The notes: generated from the letters alone by a model not told the origin. DNA of 24,080 nt from UBA1370 sp964515115 (GCA_964515115.1 CAZESB010000011.1:1-24080); one strand, 5' to 3'; positions 14,938 to 23,524 are shown, counted from the stretch's first letter. Translations and numbers: made by a program.

Positions 14938-14959
14938 AAAAACCAAAGTTAGAGAAATG

Positions 14960-14982
14960 AGCCTCAGCGCTGATGCTATAAT
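14960..14982 (+). promoter_or_regulatory. Extended -10 promoter of valS with overlapping palindrome
   Basis: TGCTATAAT at 14974-14982 is an extended -10 box. The predicted start near 14989 is only 3 bases before ATG 14992. Arms AGCCTCAGC (14960-14968) and GCTGATGCT (14969-14977) form an 18-base palindrome with one mismatch, whose core TCAGCGCTGA is perfect, overlapping the TG of the promoter. There is no room for a T-box leader, so control, if any, must act at initiation. Confidence 0.55.
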
Positions 14983-14991
14983 CTAAGGGTT

Positions 14992-17250
14992 ATGGACAAG
15001 CGCTACGATTACCACGCCCACGAAACCAAGATCTACCAACTTTGGGAAAAGCACCAGGCTTTTAATCCTGACCACAGCGCCAACAAGCAAAACGGCCGGC
15101 CTTTTACTATCATCATGCCGCCGCCCAATGCCAACGATCCGCTGCATATCGGTCACGCCATGTTTGTGTCGCTTGAGGATGCCATGATTCGCTATCACCG
15201 GATGAAGGGCGACGACACTGCCTGGATTCCCGGCACCGATCACGCGGGCATTGAAACTCAGTTTGTTTTTGAAAAAAAACTGCAAAAAGAGGGCAAGAGC
15301 CGCTTTAATTTTGACCGCCAAACGCTTTTCAACCAGATTTGGGACTACGTGCAAGAAAATTCCGGCGTGGCGGTGGAGCAGATGAAAAAAATTGGCGCCA
15401 GCGCGGACTGGAGCCGCTACAAATTTACCTTGGATGAGGATGTAGTGGATTTTGTGCTCAGTACTTTTGAAAAAATGCACCAGGATAACTTGGTTTATCG
15501 CGATCTGCAGCTGGTAAATTACTGCACTAAGTGCGGCACCAGTTACTCTGAACTCGAGGTGATTTACCAGGACCAGCAAACGCCGCTTTATTATGTAAAA
15601 TATCCTCTCAAAGACAAGCCTGGGGAGTTTGTGACGGTGGCGACGGTGCGGCCTGAGCCGATTTTTGCCGATACTCACTTAGCAGTTAATCCTCATGATC
15701 CGGAGCGGCATCATTTGCTTGGCCAGCTGGTGCTCAATCCGCTTACCGGCGCTGAGATGCCAATTATTGCCGATGAGTCCGTTGATCCGGATTTTGGCAC
15801 CGGCATTGTCAAGCTGACGCCTGCCCACGATCCGCATGATTTCGAGGCGGCCAAACGCCATAATTTGCCCATCAATCAAGCTATCAACACGCAAGGAAAA
15901 ATTGCTGAGGCAGGTGGAAAATATGCGGGTATGTCAGTGAAAAATGCTCGGGAAGCGGTGGTGGCGGACTTACAAGCTCAGGGTTTAATTGAAAAAATCA
16001 ATGAAAAGTACCAGAACCGCGTTGGCACCTGTTATCGTTGTGGTCGGGTGATTGAACCACTGCCGCTGGCGCAGTTTTTTATTAAAGTCAACGATGACAC
16101 CAACAGTCTAACTAAAAAAGCCCTAAAAATGCTTGATTCAGGCGAAACTAAAGTTCACGGCGCTGGCCAAGAAAAAATTCTTCGCCATTGGCTGACTAAC
16201 CTTAAGGATTGGAACATCAGCCGCCAGATTGTTTGGGGCATTCCCATTCCGGTTTGGTATGAAGTTGATGGCTATGAAGACCAAATTCAAGTTAGTTTTA
16301 TTGACAAAAATAGCCAGTACACGCAGGGAATTTTGGCGGCAGTGCTGGCTCAGCACTCGCTGGAGGAAATATTAAGCGGCCTCCAGCAAACCAACGCTTT
16401 TGCGGGTGTGCCCTACTCGGTCTCGCGCGCTCAGCCGGCAACTGGCAGTTGGCTGCCGGAAACAGACACTTTCGACACTTGGTTTTCTTCTTCTCAGTGG
16501 CCAGTGGTAACCCTCAAAACCAACCAAGAAGGTGACTTCAACCGCTTCTACCCCACCAGCGTCATGGAAACGGCCTACGATATCCTGATGTTTTGGGTGA
16601 TGCGGATGATGATGATGGGAGCCTACCTGACGGATCAAGCTCCTTTCCAGCGGGTTTATTTGCATGGCTTGATTAGGGATGAAAAAGGCCAGAAAATGAG
16701 CAAAAGCAAGGGCAACACCATCAATCCGCTTGATGTTATTGCCGAGTTTGGTGCGGACGCGCTGAGGATGGCCCTGATGATCCGCTCTACTCCTGGTCAA
16801 GACAAAAATGTGGGGGTGAATGACATTAAAGCCATGCGCAATTTGACTAACAAAATTTGGAACGCTAGCCGGTTTGTTGGTTTGCAAAACGGGCAGCATG
16901 AGCAGGAATTTACCGATATATCAAGTAAAACCCATGAATACGATCAGGAATTCCAGAAGAAACTACAAAGTGTAGTTGATCAAATTACGGAAAATATGGA
17001 AAAGCTACAAATTGGTTTGGCGGCCGAAACTGTTTACAACGAGTTTTGGCACTGGTACTGCGATCAATGCATCGAGCTGGCTAAGGACAGGCGGCTTTCC
17101 AATACTGCTCTACTCGAGGGCTTGGTGGTTTTTCTCAAACTGCTGCACCCGTTTGTGCCGTTCGTAACTGAAGCTGTTTGGCAAGAATTGAAACAGCAAA
17201 ACTTGGTGGCTGAAGACTTGCTGGTGACAGCATCTTGGCCGGGGGTATAA
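14992..17250 (+). CDS. valS: Valyl-tRNA synthetase, compact form
   Basis: Class I enzyme that charges tRNA-Val with valine. HIGH is at residues 52-55 (PPPNANDPLHIGHAMF), KMSKS is exact at 568-572, the tRNA-selective motif reads DWNISRQIVWGIPIPVWY, and DTFDTWFSSSQWP and FYPTSVMETAYDILMFW identify ValRS as opposed to IleRS or LeuRS. The editing domain is present (VATVRPEPIFADTHLAVNP and GTGIVKLTPAHDPHDFEAAKRHNL). Cys178/Cys181 and Cys347/Cys350 suggest one zinc site in the CP1 region. At 752 residues it is shorter than typical ValRS of about 880-950, and ends soon after the anticodon-binding domain, so the C-terminal coiled-coil arm is missing. The promoter allows almost no leader. Confidence 0.95.
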   Translation: MDKRYDYHAHETKIYQLWEKHQAFNPDHSANKQNGRPFTIIMPPPNANDPLHIGHAMFVSLEDAMIRYHRMKGDDTAWIPGTDHAGIETQFVFEKKLQKEGKSRFNFDRQTLFNQIWDYVQENSGVAVEQMKKIGASADWSRYKFTLDEDVVDFVLSTFEKMHQDNLVYRDLQLVNYCTKCGTSYSELEVIYQDQQTPLYYVKYPLKDKPGEFVTVATVRPEPIFADTHLAVNPHDPERHHLLGQLVLNPLTGAEMPIIADESVDPDFGTGIVKLTPAHDPHDFEAAKRHNLPINQAINTQGKIAEAGGKYAGMSVKNAREAVVADLQAQGLIEKINEKYQNRVGTCYRCGRVIEPLPLAQFFIKVNDDTNSLTKKALKMLDSGETKVHGAGQEKILRHWLTNLKDWNISRQIVWGIPIPVWYEVDGYEDQIQVSFIDKNSQYTQGILAAVLAQHSLEEILSGLQQTNAFAGVPYSVSRAQPATGSWLPETDTFDTWFSSSQWPVVTLKTNQEGDFNRFYPTSVMETAYDILMFWVMRMMMMGAYLTDQAPFQRVYLHGLIRDEKGQKMSKSKGNTINPLDVIAEFGADALRMALMIRSTPGQDKNVGVNDIKAMRNLTNKIWNASRFVGLQNGQHEQEFTDISSKTHEYDQEFQKKLQSVVDQITENMEKLQIGLAAETVYNEFWHWYCDQCIELAKDRRLSNTALLEGLVVFLKLLHPFVPFVTEAVWQELKQQNLVAEDLLVTASWPGV

Positions 17251-17257
17251 TGAGATC

Positions 17258-17683
17258 ATGCTGAGTTATCGCCTGTTCCAGCTGCGGTTAAGTTTTTCCT
17301 TGGTGTTGATGATTTTGGAAAACCAATTGGTGATGGCTAAACGGCGCGCCGCTTTTATTTCCATTGCCCTGCTGTTTGCCATGACCATGGGATTGCTGTT
17401 GAGTAAAATCACCGCTCCGGAGATGACGGTGATTCAGGTGGAAGAAACCATCGCCGCACCACGGCCGGCTTTTGGGGCAGAATTACAGGAGGAAAAATTG
17501 AGCGTAGAGGTAGTTGAGGCGCGGTTGGCAAAAGTGGAAAACCTCCTCAATCAGCAACCCACTCATTTTGATCTTTTAATTAATGCCGCTTTGCTTCATC
17601 AGGCTTTAGATCATCACGAAATCGCTGATCAGTATTTTGCTAAAGCTCGGGCGGTCAACCCCAATCATCAGTTTTTTGATTAA
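17258..17683 (+). CDS. Single-span membrane protein with one TPR-like repeat
   Basis: No family assigned. A hydrophobic segment AAFISIALLFAMTMGLLL follows MAKRR, then an extracytoplasmic linker, and the last 40 residues resemble one tetratricopeptide repeat (DLLINAALLHQALDHHEIADQYFAKARAVNPNH). The gene starts 7 bases after valS and is probably co-transcribed. The start is uncertain: ATG 17258 adds 25 mostly hydrophobic residues, whereas ATG 17333 (MAKRRAAF) gives a standard positively charged start before the helix and may be right. A single TPR usually binds a partner or acts with other repeats. Confidence 0.6.
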   Translation: MLSYRLFQLRLSFSLVLMILENQLVMAKRRAAFISIALLFAMTMGLLLSKITAPEMTVIQVEETIAAPRPAFGAELQEEKLSVEVVEARLAKVENLLNQQPTHFDLLINAALLHQALDHHEIADQYFAKARAVNPNHQFFD

Positions 17684-17688
17684 AGATT

Positions 17689-17716
17689 AAAAAGGCCCGC
17701 GCGTACCGCGCGGGCC
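17689..17716 (-). terminator. Strong GC-rich terminator of the L25 gene
   Basis: GGCCCGCGCG (17694-17703) and CGCGCGGGCC (17707-17716) form a perfect 10-bp stem with loop TAC. On the - strand the hairpin is followed by TTTTT, so it best terminates the L25 transcript. It also sits between convergent genes and could stop read-through from the valS side, although the + strand lacks a T-run. Confidence 0.8.
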
Positions 17717-17749
17717 CCAAACTCTCAAACTTCAAAATCTCAAACAAAC

Positions 17750-18445
17750 TTATTCTTCGCTCTGCTCTTCTTGAGCCTTTTCCTCGCCTGCCTCAGCTTC
17801 TCCCTCTTCCTGCTCACCAACCAGCTCAACATCATCAACGCTGACTTCTTCAGGCTCTGCTTCTTCCTTAACTTCCTGCAAAATCACCAACGGCGACTCT
17901 TCATCCATATCACCGGTGAAGACAATCTCAACTTTTTCTTTATCAATCATCAAGTCTTTAATGGCAATAGCATCACCAATTTCTTTAAGATTAGCAATAT
18001 CAACTTCGAAATTTTCCGGCAGCTCTGCAGGCAGCGCGCTTACCTCAAGCATGTCGCGAACCGCCACCACCGTTGCTCCCGGCACGTCGTTTTCACCCAC
18101 CAGCTCAATCGGCACTTCAGCAGTAATTTTTTCGCTCAAGTTCACCCGACGAAAAACGGCATGCAAAACCTCACCAGTCACCGCGTGATAATCAACCTCA
18201 TCAATCAAAACGGGAATTTGCTTTTTTTCCCCTTCAAGATTGAGATAAATCAGGCCGGTATCGCCTTCTTCTTCATAAAGCTTGTTGAAATCCTTAATCC
18301 CTACCATCACTGGCTGGGACGCCTCTCCCAGACCATAAATATTGGCTGGCAACAGGCCTTCAGCCCGCAGTTGAGAAACTTTTTTGCCCACTACGTCACG
18401 ATTTTTAATATGAAAAATCGTCTTTTCATTCTTGGTAGCGTTCAT
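17750..18445 (-). CDS. rplY: Large-subunit ribosomal protein bL25, Ctc/TL5 type
   Basis: Binds 5S rRNA in the large ribosomal subunit. The N-terminal L25 domain is clear: RDVVGKKVSQLRAEGLLPANIYG, then IPVLIDEVDYHAVTGEVLHAVFRRVN. The second, beta-rich Ctc/TL5 domain follows (TAEVPIELVGENDVPGATVVAVRDMLEVSALPAELPENFEVDI...). At 231 residues it is the long form, extended by a very acidic Glu-rich tail of about 45 residues. AAAGGAT precedes the ATG, and an extended -10 lies upstream. It is a single-gene transcript ending in the hairpin at 17694-17716. Confidence 0.93.
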   Translation of the reverse strand: MNATKNEKTIFHIKNRDVVGKKVSQLRAEGLLPANIYGLGEASQPVMVGIKDFNKLYEEEGDTGLIYLNLEGEKKQIPVLIDEVDYHAVTGEVLHAVFRRVNLSEKITAEVPIELVGENDVPGATVVAVRDMLEVSALPAELPENFEVDIANLKEIGDAIAIKDLMIDKEKVEIVFTGDMDEESPLVILQEVKEEAEPEEVSVDDVELVGEQEEGEAEAGEEKAQEEQSEE

Positions 18446-18477
18446 AATTTATCCTTTCCTCTGGCAATAGAGCGGCT

Positions 18478-18486
18478 ATTATAGCA
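18478..18486 (-). promoter_or_regulatory. Extended -10 promoter of the L25 gene
   Basis: On the - strand TGCTATAAT (18486-18478), an extended -10 that can work without a good -35. The predicted start near 18471 leaves a leader of about 26 bases carrying AAAGGAT. The same TGCTATAAT word is used for valS. Confidence 0.55.
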
Positions 18487-18517
18487 AAGTTTGCTTACCA
18501 ATTCTAGACGGCGAAAG

Positions 18518-21475
18518 CTACTGATAAGTCACACCCACAATAGAGTGTTTCTCTTGGATATCATCAAAAATAATGGTGTTGTCAGAAACTTCAGCCTGAG
18601 GAGCAATGAGAGTCGGCATTAGCCTCGAGGGAGCAACGATTTTCACAGTGGTGGGAGTTTCCGCGGTGCCCGATTGTTTTTGGTTGAAGAAAACATAGGA
18701 AAACGGCGTTTCGCTCGACAGGGGAGAGGAGTAATTCAGCTCAAGCTGAGCAGTAGAATCCACCGGCACTTCAAGCAAAAATCCAACCACTTTTTTGCCG
18801 CTTTCTTGATACTGCTTAATTTTGTCTGCCGGCACGTCTTTGCCGTCAAGAGCAAGGCTGCCTAGCTCAGCCCCCTCGGGCAAATAAAACCTGATGTAGG
18901 CTTTGTAGCCACCCTTAGGCCAAGAGTTGGTCTTGGCAGTGTTTTGGAAAGTAACCACCCGCTGGTGTTCAGCCGCGGCCGGCCCGAGTGAAATGGTGTG
19001 ATTCACCGATCTTTTCAGATAGAAATTAGCTTTATTAACACCAACATTAGCCTCCACCTGAGCAATAGTGTCCACCTGGCAGTCAACCACACTTAGCTGA
19101 GTCGGGCACTGCGGCTCAATGATGGCACCAGTCCAACCCAAGGTACTGAAAGTGTCCTGAATATTTTCGTCAAAAATGGTCAGAGTGAGCTGCTGCGACT
19201 CGAGGTTTTTGTTGAGCGCGGCCAAAAAGCCCGGCACTTTTTGACCCTGCAAGTTTTTCATTTTCTCAATCATTTTTTCCAAAATAATTACCCCATAATC
19301 TTTCTGGCTGTTTTCCGGCACTAAAATTACCTCCGAGTGAAACTCCATCCTCTCCTGCAGATTTTTGTGAGTGATGAGCTCGTCGTATTCTTGAATCTCC
19401 AGCGGACCAAGTGATTCAATCAAGTCTTCCATTGCCAGCAAATTCAGACCCATAACGCCATCGATTTTGCTTTCGGTGGCCTTTTCAATAAACCAAGCCA
19501 CCTGCCTGGCAGTGTCCGGAAAGTGAGGGTTCCAGTTGCTGTCACGAAAAAACCAGTTGCTTTCGTTTAAATATTCGGTAATTTCCTCCGGGGGAGTGAC
19601 CTCGCCGGTAAAGCGATCATCCAGTTCGTAGCTGCTGAAAACCTGGTAAGAAACCAGGGCGCCGCGCTCAAAACTGAGCAGGGCCACCGCCTGAATAAAG
19701 CCACCAGTCGGCCTCAATTCTTGGTTGTTTTGCAGCAGTAGGGCGTAAGTTTTTTTGCCGTTTCTGCCGGTAAGTTCACTCAAGTGAGGGTCAATTTGTT
19801 GAGCAGTGGCCAGACCTTGCCGCACTTCCTTCACTTGAGTTTCGTATTGTTTAAACAAATCGGAAACAGCAATATCGTCTTTGTCGATTTTCACTTGGCT
19901 CAGGCCCGCCTGCAACAAAGAAAGATTTTCGTAAGTTCTCATGGCCTGTGCCTGCAATTTTTGCGCCGTTTCCAGGCTATCTCCGCTTTCTATGCCCAAA
20001 ACTTGCAGCACCAGCGCCTTGCTGGTTTCGCGGGTTTGGTCGACAGAGTCGGCCATTTCTTCAATTTGTTCAGTTAGCTGTAGTAGCAGGTTAGCTTGGG
20101 AAAACATGTTGGAGGAGAGAAGATTGGAGTAGGTGTTGGTCTGAAATGCCATAACCTTGTTGATTTTAACCAGCTTTTCCCACGACTTTTTTTCCACCAA
20201 CTCAGACGCCTGGACTTGAGAAGCGTCGATGATCACCGCCAAGAGCGAGCGCTTCATCAAAAATTGAGTGGTAAAGAAAATTGCCGTTAAAATCAGCGCC
20301 ACAGAAGCAGTAATAATGCTGGCCATTCCTCCCCAAAACAGCGCCGTTCTTTGTTTCTTTTTTCGCCGCTGTTTTTTCTCAGTTTTCGCCTTGTTGTTGA
20401 TGCGACTGACCCGCTGGTTGGTCCTGGTGGTAGAGAAAATTTTCTGCAGTTCGCCGCCAATATCGACTTTTTTGGGCGGTTGGGTGGGTGAGGAAGATTG
20501 AGGATCTGGGCCAGGCAGAGAAGAGGGTGGAGAAGAAATAATTTCCGGCTGAACTTTTGGCTTAGTTGCCACTTTCTCCTCTGGTGACGCCTCCTCCTCA
20601 ACCGGCCGAGCGGGAACGCGCGCGATCGGTTTGCTCAGCTCAGTTTTCAGAGCACTCTCCACTCTCGGCAAGCCGGTAAAAACTGGCGCCGGCAACGCTC
20701 TGGCAAACTCAGTCAAGTCTTCAGCCTCAATCCCATCTCCCTCAATTTTAGCCACCGAAAAAGGTAAATTTTCCGTCTTCACCTGAGGTTTATCCTCAAT
20801 CATGATCGCCACTGAATGATACTGCTCGTATTTGTTCCTCAACTGCTGAAGTAGGGCCGTACTTCCCTGTGAAGAAGGCGAAATCAAGTAACTGCCGGCG
20901 TTTTGCGGCCGAAAAATCAACTCAGCCGCGGCTTGAGCAAACTTTTCCGGACTTTGCGGATGTAAATCAAGATCAGGATCATAAATGTAACCGGATTGGA
21001 GATTGGTGAGCGCGTATTGAAGGGGAGAAAGAGCTGGATTGGTGGGGTCTAAAATATCCTGACCAAAGATAAAAACTGCTCGAGGCAGGCGATAATTAAT
21101 ATCCAAAATCAGTTCGCGCAAATTCTCGCTGTTCCGAGCCCAAGCAAAACCAAAATCGCGGCTTTTTTGAGGAGGTTTAACCGCAGTTTTAAGCGGTTGC
21201 ACCACCACACACTTATTTTCCGCCCGGATAAGTTGGGAAAGCGAAACCTGATAAAGTTCGCTCTGCAAATCCTGCTCTTCATTCACCCAAACCACTTTGT
21301 AGGCAGCATCCAGCAAATCTCGACTGATCTGCCCGGAAGACAAATCAACCATCAGGCTCTGGACTCCGCTGGCCGCCACTGCCTCGCTCAGGCTTTTCGT
21401 TAGCCTCGAGGGAGCGCCAAAAATCACAATCAGCGGCTTGTCGGCAACAAATTCAGTGATGTACTGCTTCGACAT
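18518..21475 (-). CDS. DUF4012 membrane protein with N-terminal Rossmann-like domain
   Basis: Large surface-related protein of unknown activity. Residues 13-215 look like a nucleotide-binding alpha/beta domain (PLIVIFGAPSRLTKSLSEAV, resembling the start of a dehydratase/epimerase fold but with GAPSRL in place of GxxGxxG). Residues 285-370 are a Pro/Ser/Glu-rich linker ending in a strongly basic run. A transmembrane helix follows at about 379-407. The rest should be outside the cell: a helical region at 410-565 and the DUF4012 domain from about 575 (LLLQNNQELRPTGGFIQA, then FRDSNWNPHFPDTARQVAWFIEKAT). DUF4012 proteins are common in CPR bacteria and some Actinobacteria and Chloroflexi. A possible promoter is at 21522-21550. 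Confidence 0.85.
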   Translation of the reverse strand: MSKQYITEFVADKPLIVIFGAPSRLTKSLSEAVAASGVQSLMVDLSSGQISRDLLDAAYKVVWVNEEQDLQSELYQVSLSQLIRAENKCVVVQPLKTAVKPPQKSRDFGFAWARNSENLRELILDINYRLPRAVFIFGQDILDPTNPALSPLQYALTNLQSGYIYDPDLDLHPQSPEKFAQAAAELIFRPQNAGSYLISPSSQGSTALLQQLRNKYEQYHSVAIMIEDKPQVKTENLPFSVAKIEGDGIEAEDLTEFARALPAPVFTGLPRVESALKTELSKPIARVPARPVEEEASPEEKVATKPKVQPEIISSPPSSLPGPDPQSSSPTQPPKKVDIGGELQKIFSTTRTNQRVSRINNKAKTEKKQRRKKKQRTALFWGGMASIITASVALILTAIFFTTQFLMKRSLLAVIIDASQVQASELVEKKSWEKLVKINKVMAFQTNTYSNLLSSNMFSQANLLLQLTEQIEEMADSVDQTRETSKALVLQVLGIESGDSLETAQKLQAQAMRTYENLSLLQAGLSQVKIDKDDIAVSDLFKQYETQVKEVRQGLATAQQIDPHLSELTGRNGKKTYALLLQNNQELRPTGGFIQAVALLSFERGALVSYQVFSSYELDDRFTGEVTPPEEITEYLNESNWFFRDSNWNPHFPDTARQVAWFIEKATESKIDGVMGLNLLAMEDLIESLGPLEIQEYDELITHKNLQERMEFHSEVILVPENSQKDYGVIILEKMIEKMKNLQGQKVPGFLAALNKNLESQQLTLTIFDENIQDTFSTLGWTGAIIEPQCPTQLSVVDCQVDTIAQVEANVGVNKANFYLKRSVNHTISLGPAAAEHQRVVTFQNTAKTNSWPKGGYKAYIRFYLPEGAELGSLALDGKDVPADKIKQYQESGKKVVGFLLEVPVDSTAQLELNYSSPLSSETPFSYVFFNQKQSGTAETPTTVKIVAPSRLMPTLIAPQAEVSDNTIIFDDIQEKHSIVGVTYQ

Positions 21476-21521
21476 AGGCAGGCTAATAAACGCAAATAAA
21501 ATTGTACTAGTACTAAAAAGT

Positions 21522-21550
21522 ATTCTAGAGGAAAACTGAGGGTAGATAAA
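21522..21550 (-). promoter_or_regulatory. Possible promoter of the DUF4012 gene
   Basis: On the - strand, TTTATC (21550-21545), a 17-base spacer and TAGAAT (21527-21522); leader about 40 bases. The palindrome GTACTAGTAC lies between this and the start codon. Confidence 0.35.
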
Positions 21551-21568
21551 GAGCGACTAAAGTTCAGC

Positions 21569-21994
21569 TTACTCAGCCTGGGCGTCGAGGGCTTGGTTGA
21601 CGAGAGCGTCGGCAGCAAAATTTTCTGCCCGCAGAACATGAGTGATCCGAGTGGGGAGAGTAATCTCCTCCAAGAGCGCCCAGCATTTTTCCGCCAATGC
21701 TCTCAGGCGCGCTTCCTTGATTTTCCAGTTTTTGTTTACCTGCTCAACCACCAGCTTGGAATCCAACTTTAGCACCACCAAAGCCGCCGCCTTTGCCTGC
21801 AAATTTTCTTGGTTGACCAACAGCCACTCTAAAGCCGCAATCAAGGCCTGATACTCAGCTTCGTTGTTGGTAGCTACGCCAATGAAAGAAGCTAGTTCAT
21901 AAACGCACTCGTCGCCAACAAAAACCGCCACGCCAATCGCCGCTTTTCCAGGGTTGCCTCTCGCTCCGCCATCGGTGTGAATAACAATGTTCAT
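21569..21994 (-). CDS. rnhA: Ribonuclease HI
   Basis: Cuts the RNA strand of RNA-DNA hybrids, removing primers and R-loops. The four acidic residues are placed as expected: Asp in IHTDGGARGNPG, Glu in TNNEAEYQAL, Asp in LKLDSKLVVEQV, and Asp in NFAADALVNQA near the C-terminus. The start is taken at ATG 21994 (MNIVIHTDGG), because the upstream in-frame ATG at 22057 adds 21 residues with no family support. This gives 141 residues, close to the bacterial/plant-like RNase HI size. There is no N-terminal hybrid-binding domain. It follows khpB on the same strand. Confidence 0.92.
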   Translation of the reverse strand: MNIVIHTDGGARGNPGKAAIGVAVFVGDECVYELASFIGVATNNEAEYQALIAALEWLLVNQENLQAKAAALVVLKLDSKLVVEQVNKNWKIKEARLRALAEKCWALLEEITLPTRITHVLRAENFAADALVNQALDAQAE

Positions 21995-22097
21995 GTCAGT
22001 GCTTTTACCATTAATTTTACGCTCAATTTTTGGATTATTTCTGTATCGCAATAGCAAAAATTTGCCAATATATCGGGCTTTTTTTCTTATGACCGCA

Positions 22098-22124
22098 ATT
22101 ATAAACTAGTGGAATATTAATCAA
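22098..22124 (-). promoter_or_regulatory. Weak promoter candidate for RNase HI
   Basis: On the - strand, TTGATT (22124-22119), a short 15-base spacer and TATAAT (22103-22098). It would give a leader of about 97 bases in which I see no convincing structure. Confidence 0.3.
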
Positions 22125-22138
22125 ATCTTATGGGGCTT

Positions 22139-22597
22139 TTATCGCTTCAACTGTACAACTAGTTTTCGGTCCTTTCCTTCGCCACTTGATACACTTTCGA
22201 GCTCTGCGTAATCCGGATTGTCGGAAATTGTGCTGTGGATCACATACCTTTCGTGGGGCGGAAGATAATAATTGAAAGTATGTGATTCGCCGGTTTCCAG
22301 CACCTTTTTGGCGGCGTTGTTAGCCATTTCCACCAGCTTTTCCTCTCTGCTTTGGCGATATTGGTTGATGTTGAGCTTGATGCGTCGCTCAATTTCCCGT
22401 TGAAAAGTCAGACGCAAGATTCTTTGGATCGAGTTGAGAGTTTCACCGTGGTAGCCGATAAAAAGCCCAGAATCGGCCTCAGGCAAATCCAGCTGCACTA
22501 GCAGGTTTTCCCCATCTTCTTCCAGAGAAACACTAACCTCATCTGCGCTAAGGCCGCAGTGTTCAGTTAATTGAAGCAAAAAGTCTTGAATCGTCAT
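22139..22597 (-). CDS. khpB: KhpB/Jag RNA-binding protein (KH + R3H domains)
   Basis: RNA-binding partner of KhpA in many bacteria, linked to cell-division and envelope gene control, and conventionally encoded next to yidC. The KH domain contains GLFIGYHGETLNSIQRILR at about residues 44-62. The R3H domain at the C-terminus contains LPPHERYVIHSTISDNPDYAELESVSSG, with the conserved R and H. The N-terminal Jag-N domain of Firmicutes proteins is absent; the protein is 152 residues and begins almost directly with the KH region. It starts 17 bases after yidC and is likely co-transcribed with it. Confidence 0.92.
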   Translation of the reverse strand: MTIQDFLLQLTEHCGLSADEVSVSLEEDGENLLVQLDLPEADSGLFIGYHGETLNSIQRILRLTFQREIERRIKLNINQYRQSREEKLVEMANNAAKKVLETGESHTFNYYLPPHERYVIHSTISDNPDYAELESVSSGEGKDRKLVVQLKR

Positions 22598-22614
22598 ACC
22601 AACCCTTAATATTT

Positions 22615-23373
22615 CTAATTCTTCCGCAATAAAGCTAACACCCTGTTGGTGTAAATTTTCAGGCCTCCTGGTCCTGAAATGAAAAACTGCTGCGCAATAC
22701 TAAAAACCGTAGTGGTGACCCAATAAAGCGCCAGTCCAGACGGAAAAGTGGCGGCGATAATACCAGTAAAAACCGGCATCAGGTAAATCATTTGCTGTTG
22801 CATAGACTGAGCCATCTCGGCAAAATCTTCTTCTTTTTTATTAGCTTCTTGAACCGCTTTTTTCTTCGAGACATTGGGAACGGCGTCAGGCTTTTCTGCG
22901 CCAGGCGAAATCATGATTGAAAGAATGAATTGGGTAGCTGCAGCCAAAACCGGCAGGATAAAAAGTCTGTCGGGCTGAGCCAGATCAAGCCAGAAGAAGC
23001 TGGTATTGATACCATTACCATTTAGCTCTGGATTTCCCAAGAAATTAATCAAAACTCGGTAAAGAAAAATCAGCACAATTAACTGAATGAGCTGCGGCAA
23101 ACAGCCAGCCAGGGGATTAACATTGTATTTTTTGTAAAGCTCCATCTGGGCGGCCTGCAGACCTTGCTTGTCTTTACCGAATTTTTTCTTCAGCTCTTTA
23201 ATTTCCGGCTGCAAGCTCTGCATTTTGCGACTGGCTTTGAGGGAGGGAACCGTCACCGGCAACAGCATGGTGCGGATGATGAAGGTAAAAACAATAATAG
23301 AAAAACCTAAATTGCCCGTTATATCGGTCAAAAACAATAATATATTCAGGAGAAACTCTGAGAAAACTTGCAT
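22615..23373 (-). CDS. yidC: Membrane protein insertase YidC/Oxa1
   Basis: Inserts proteins into the cytoplasmic membrane alone or with SecYEG. The first helix contains the conserved Arg of the hydrophilic groove (FIIRTMLLPVTVP), followed by the cytoplasmic hairpin (EIKELKKKFGKDKQGLQAAQMELYKKYNVNPLAGCLPQLIQL). Further helices and the final FPSGLALYWVTTTVFSIAQQFFI are typical. At 252 residues it is the short form without the large proteobacterial periplasmic domain. A Lys/Glu-rich cytoplasmic loop (about residues 165-190) is longer than usual. It has its own promoter upstream and is followed by khpB. Confidence 0.94.
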   Translation of the reverse strand: MQVFSEFLLNILLFLTDITGNLGFSIIVFTFIIRTMLLPVTVPSLKASRKMQSLQPEIKELKKKFGKDKQGLQAAQMELYKKYNVNPLAGCLPQLIQLIVLIFLYRVLINFLGNPELNGNGINTSFFWLDLAQPDRLFILPVLAAATQFILSIMISPGAEKPDAVPNVSKKKAVQEANKKEEDFAEMAQSMQQQMIYLMPVFTGIIAATFPSGLALYWVTTTVFSIAQQFFISGPGGLKIYTNRVLALLRKN

Positions 23374-23415
23374 GCTCTGGCTCTATTCGGTTAGCTTAAA
23401 TATCCATATCTTTTT

Positions 23416-23446
23416 ATTGTACCACTATTGCGCTGTTGGCTGCCAA
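23416..23446 (-). promoter_or_regulatory. Promoter of yidC-khpB
   Basis: On the - strand, TTGGCA (23446-23441), a 19-base spacer, and TGGTACAAT (TACAAT at 23421-23416), an extended -10. It would let yidC-khpB be transcribed separately from rnpA-yidD. The remaining bases up to 23524 show nothing further. Confidence 0.45.
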
Positions 23447-23524
23447 TTGCTGGTTTGATTGCCGAGGACTGCTATTGAAAATTGTCGTTAAAAACCGAGC
23501 GATCGTTAGCAGCGGCCGTAATTG

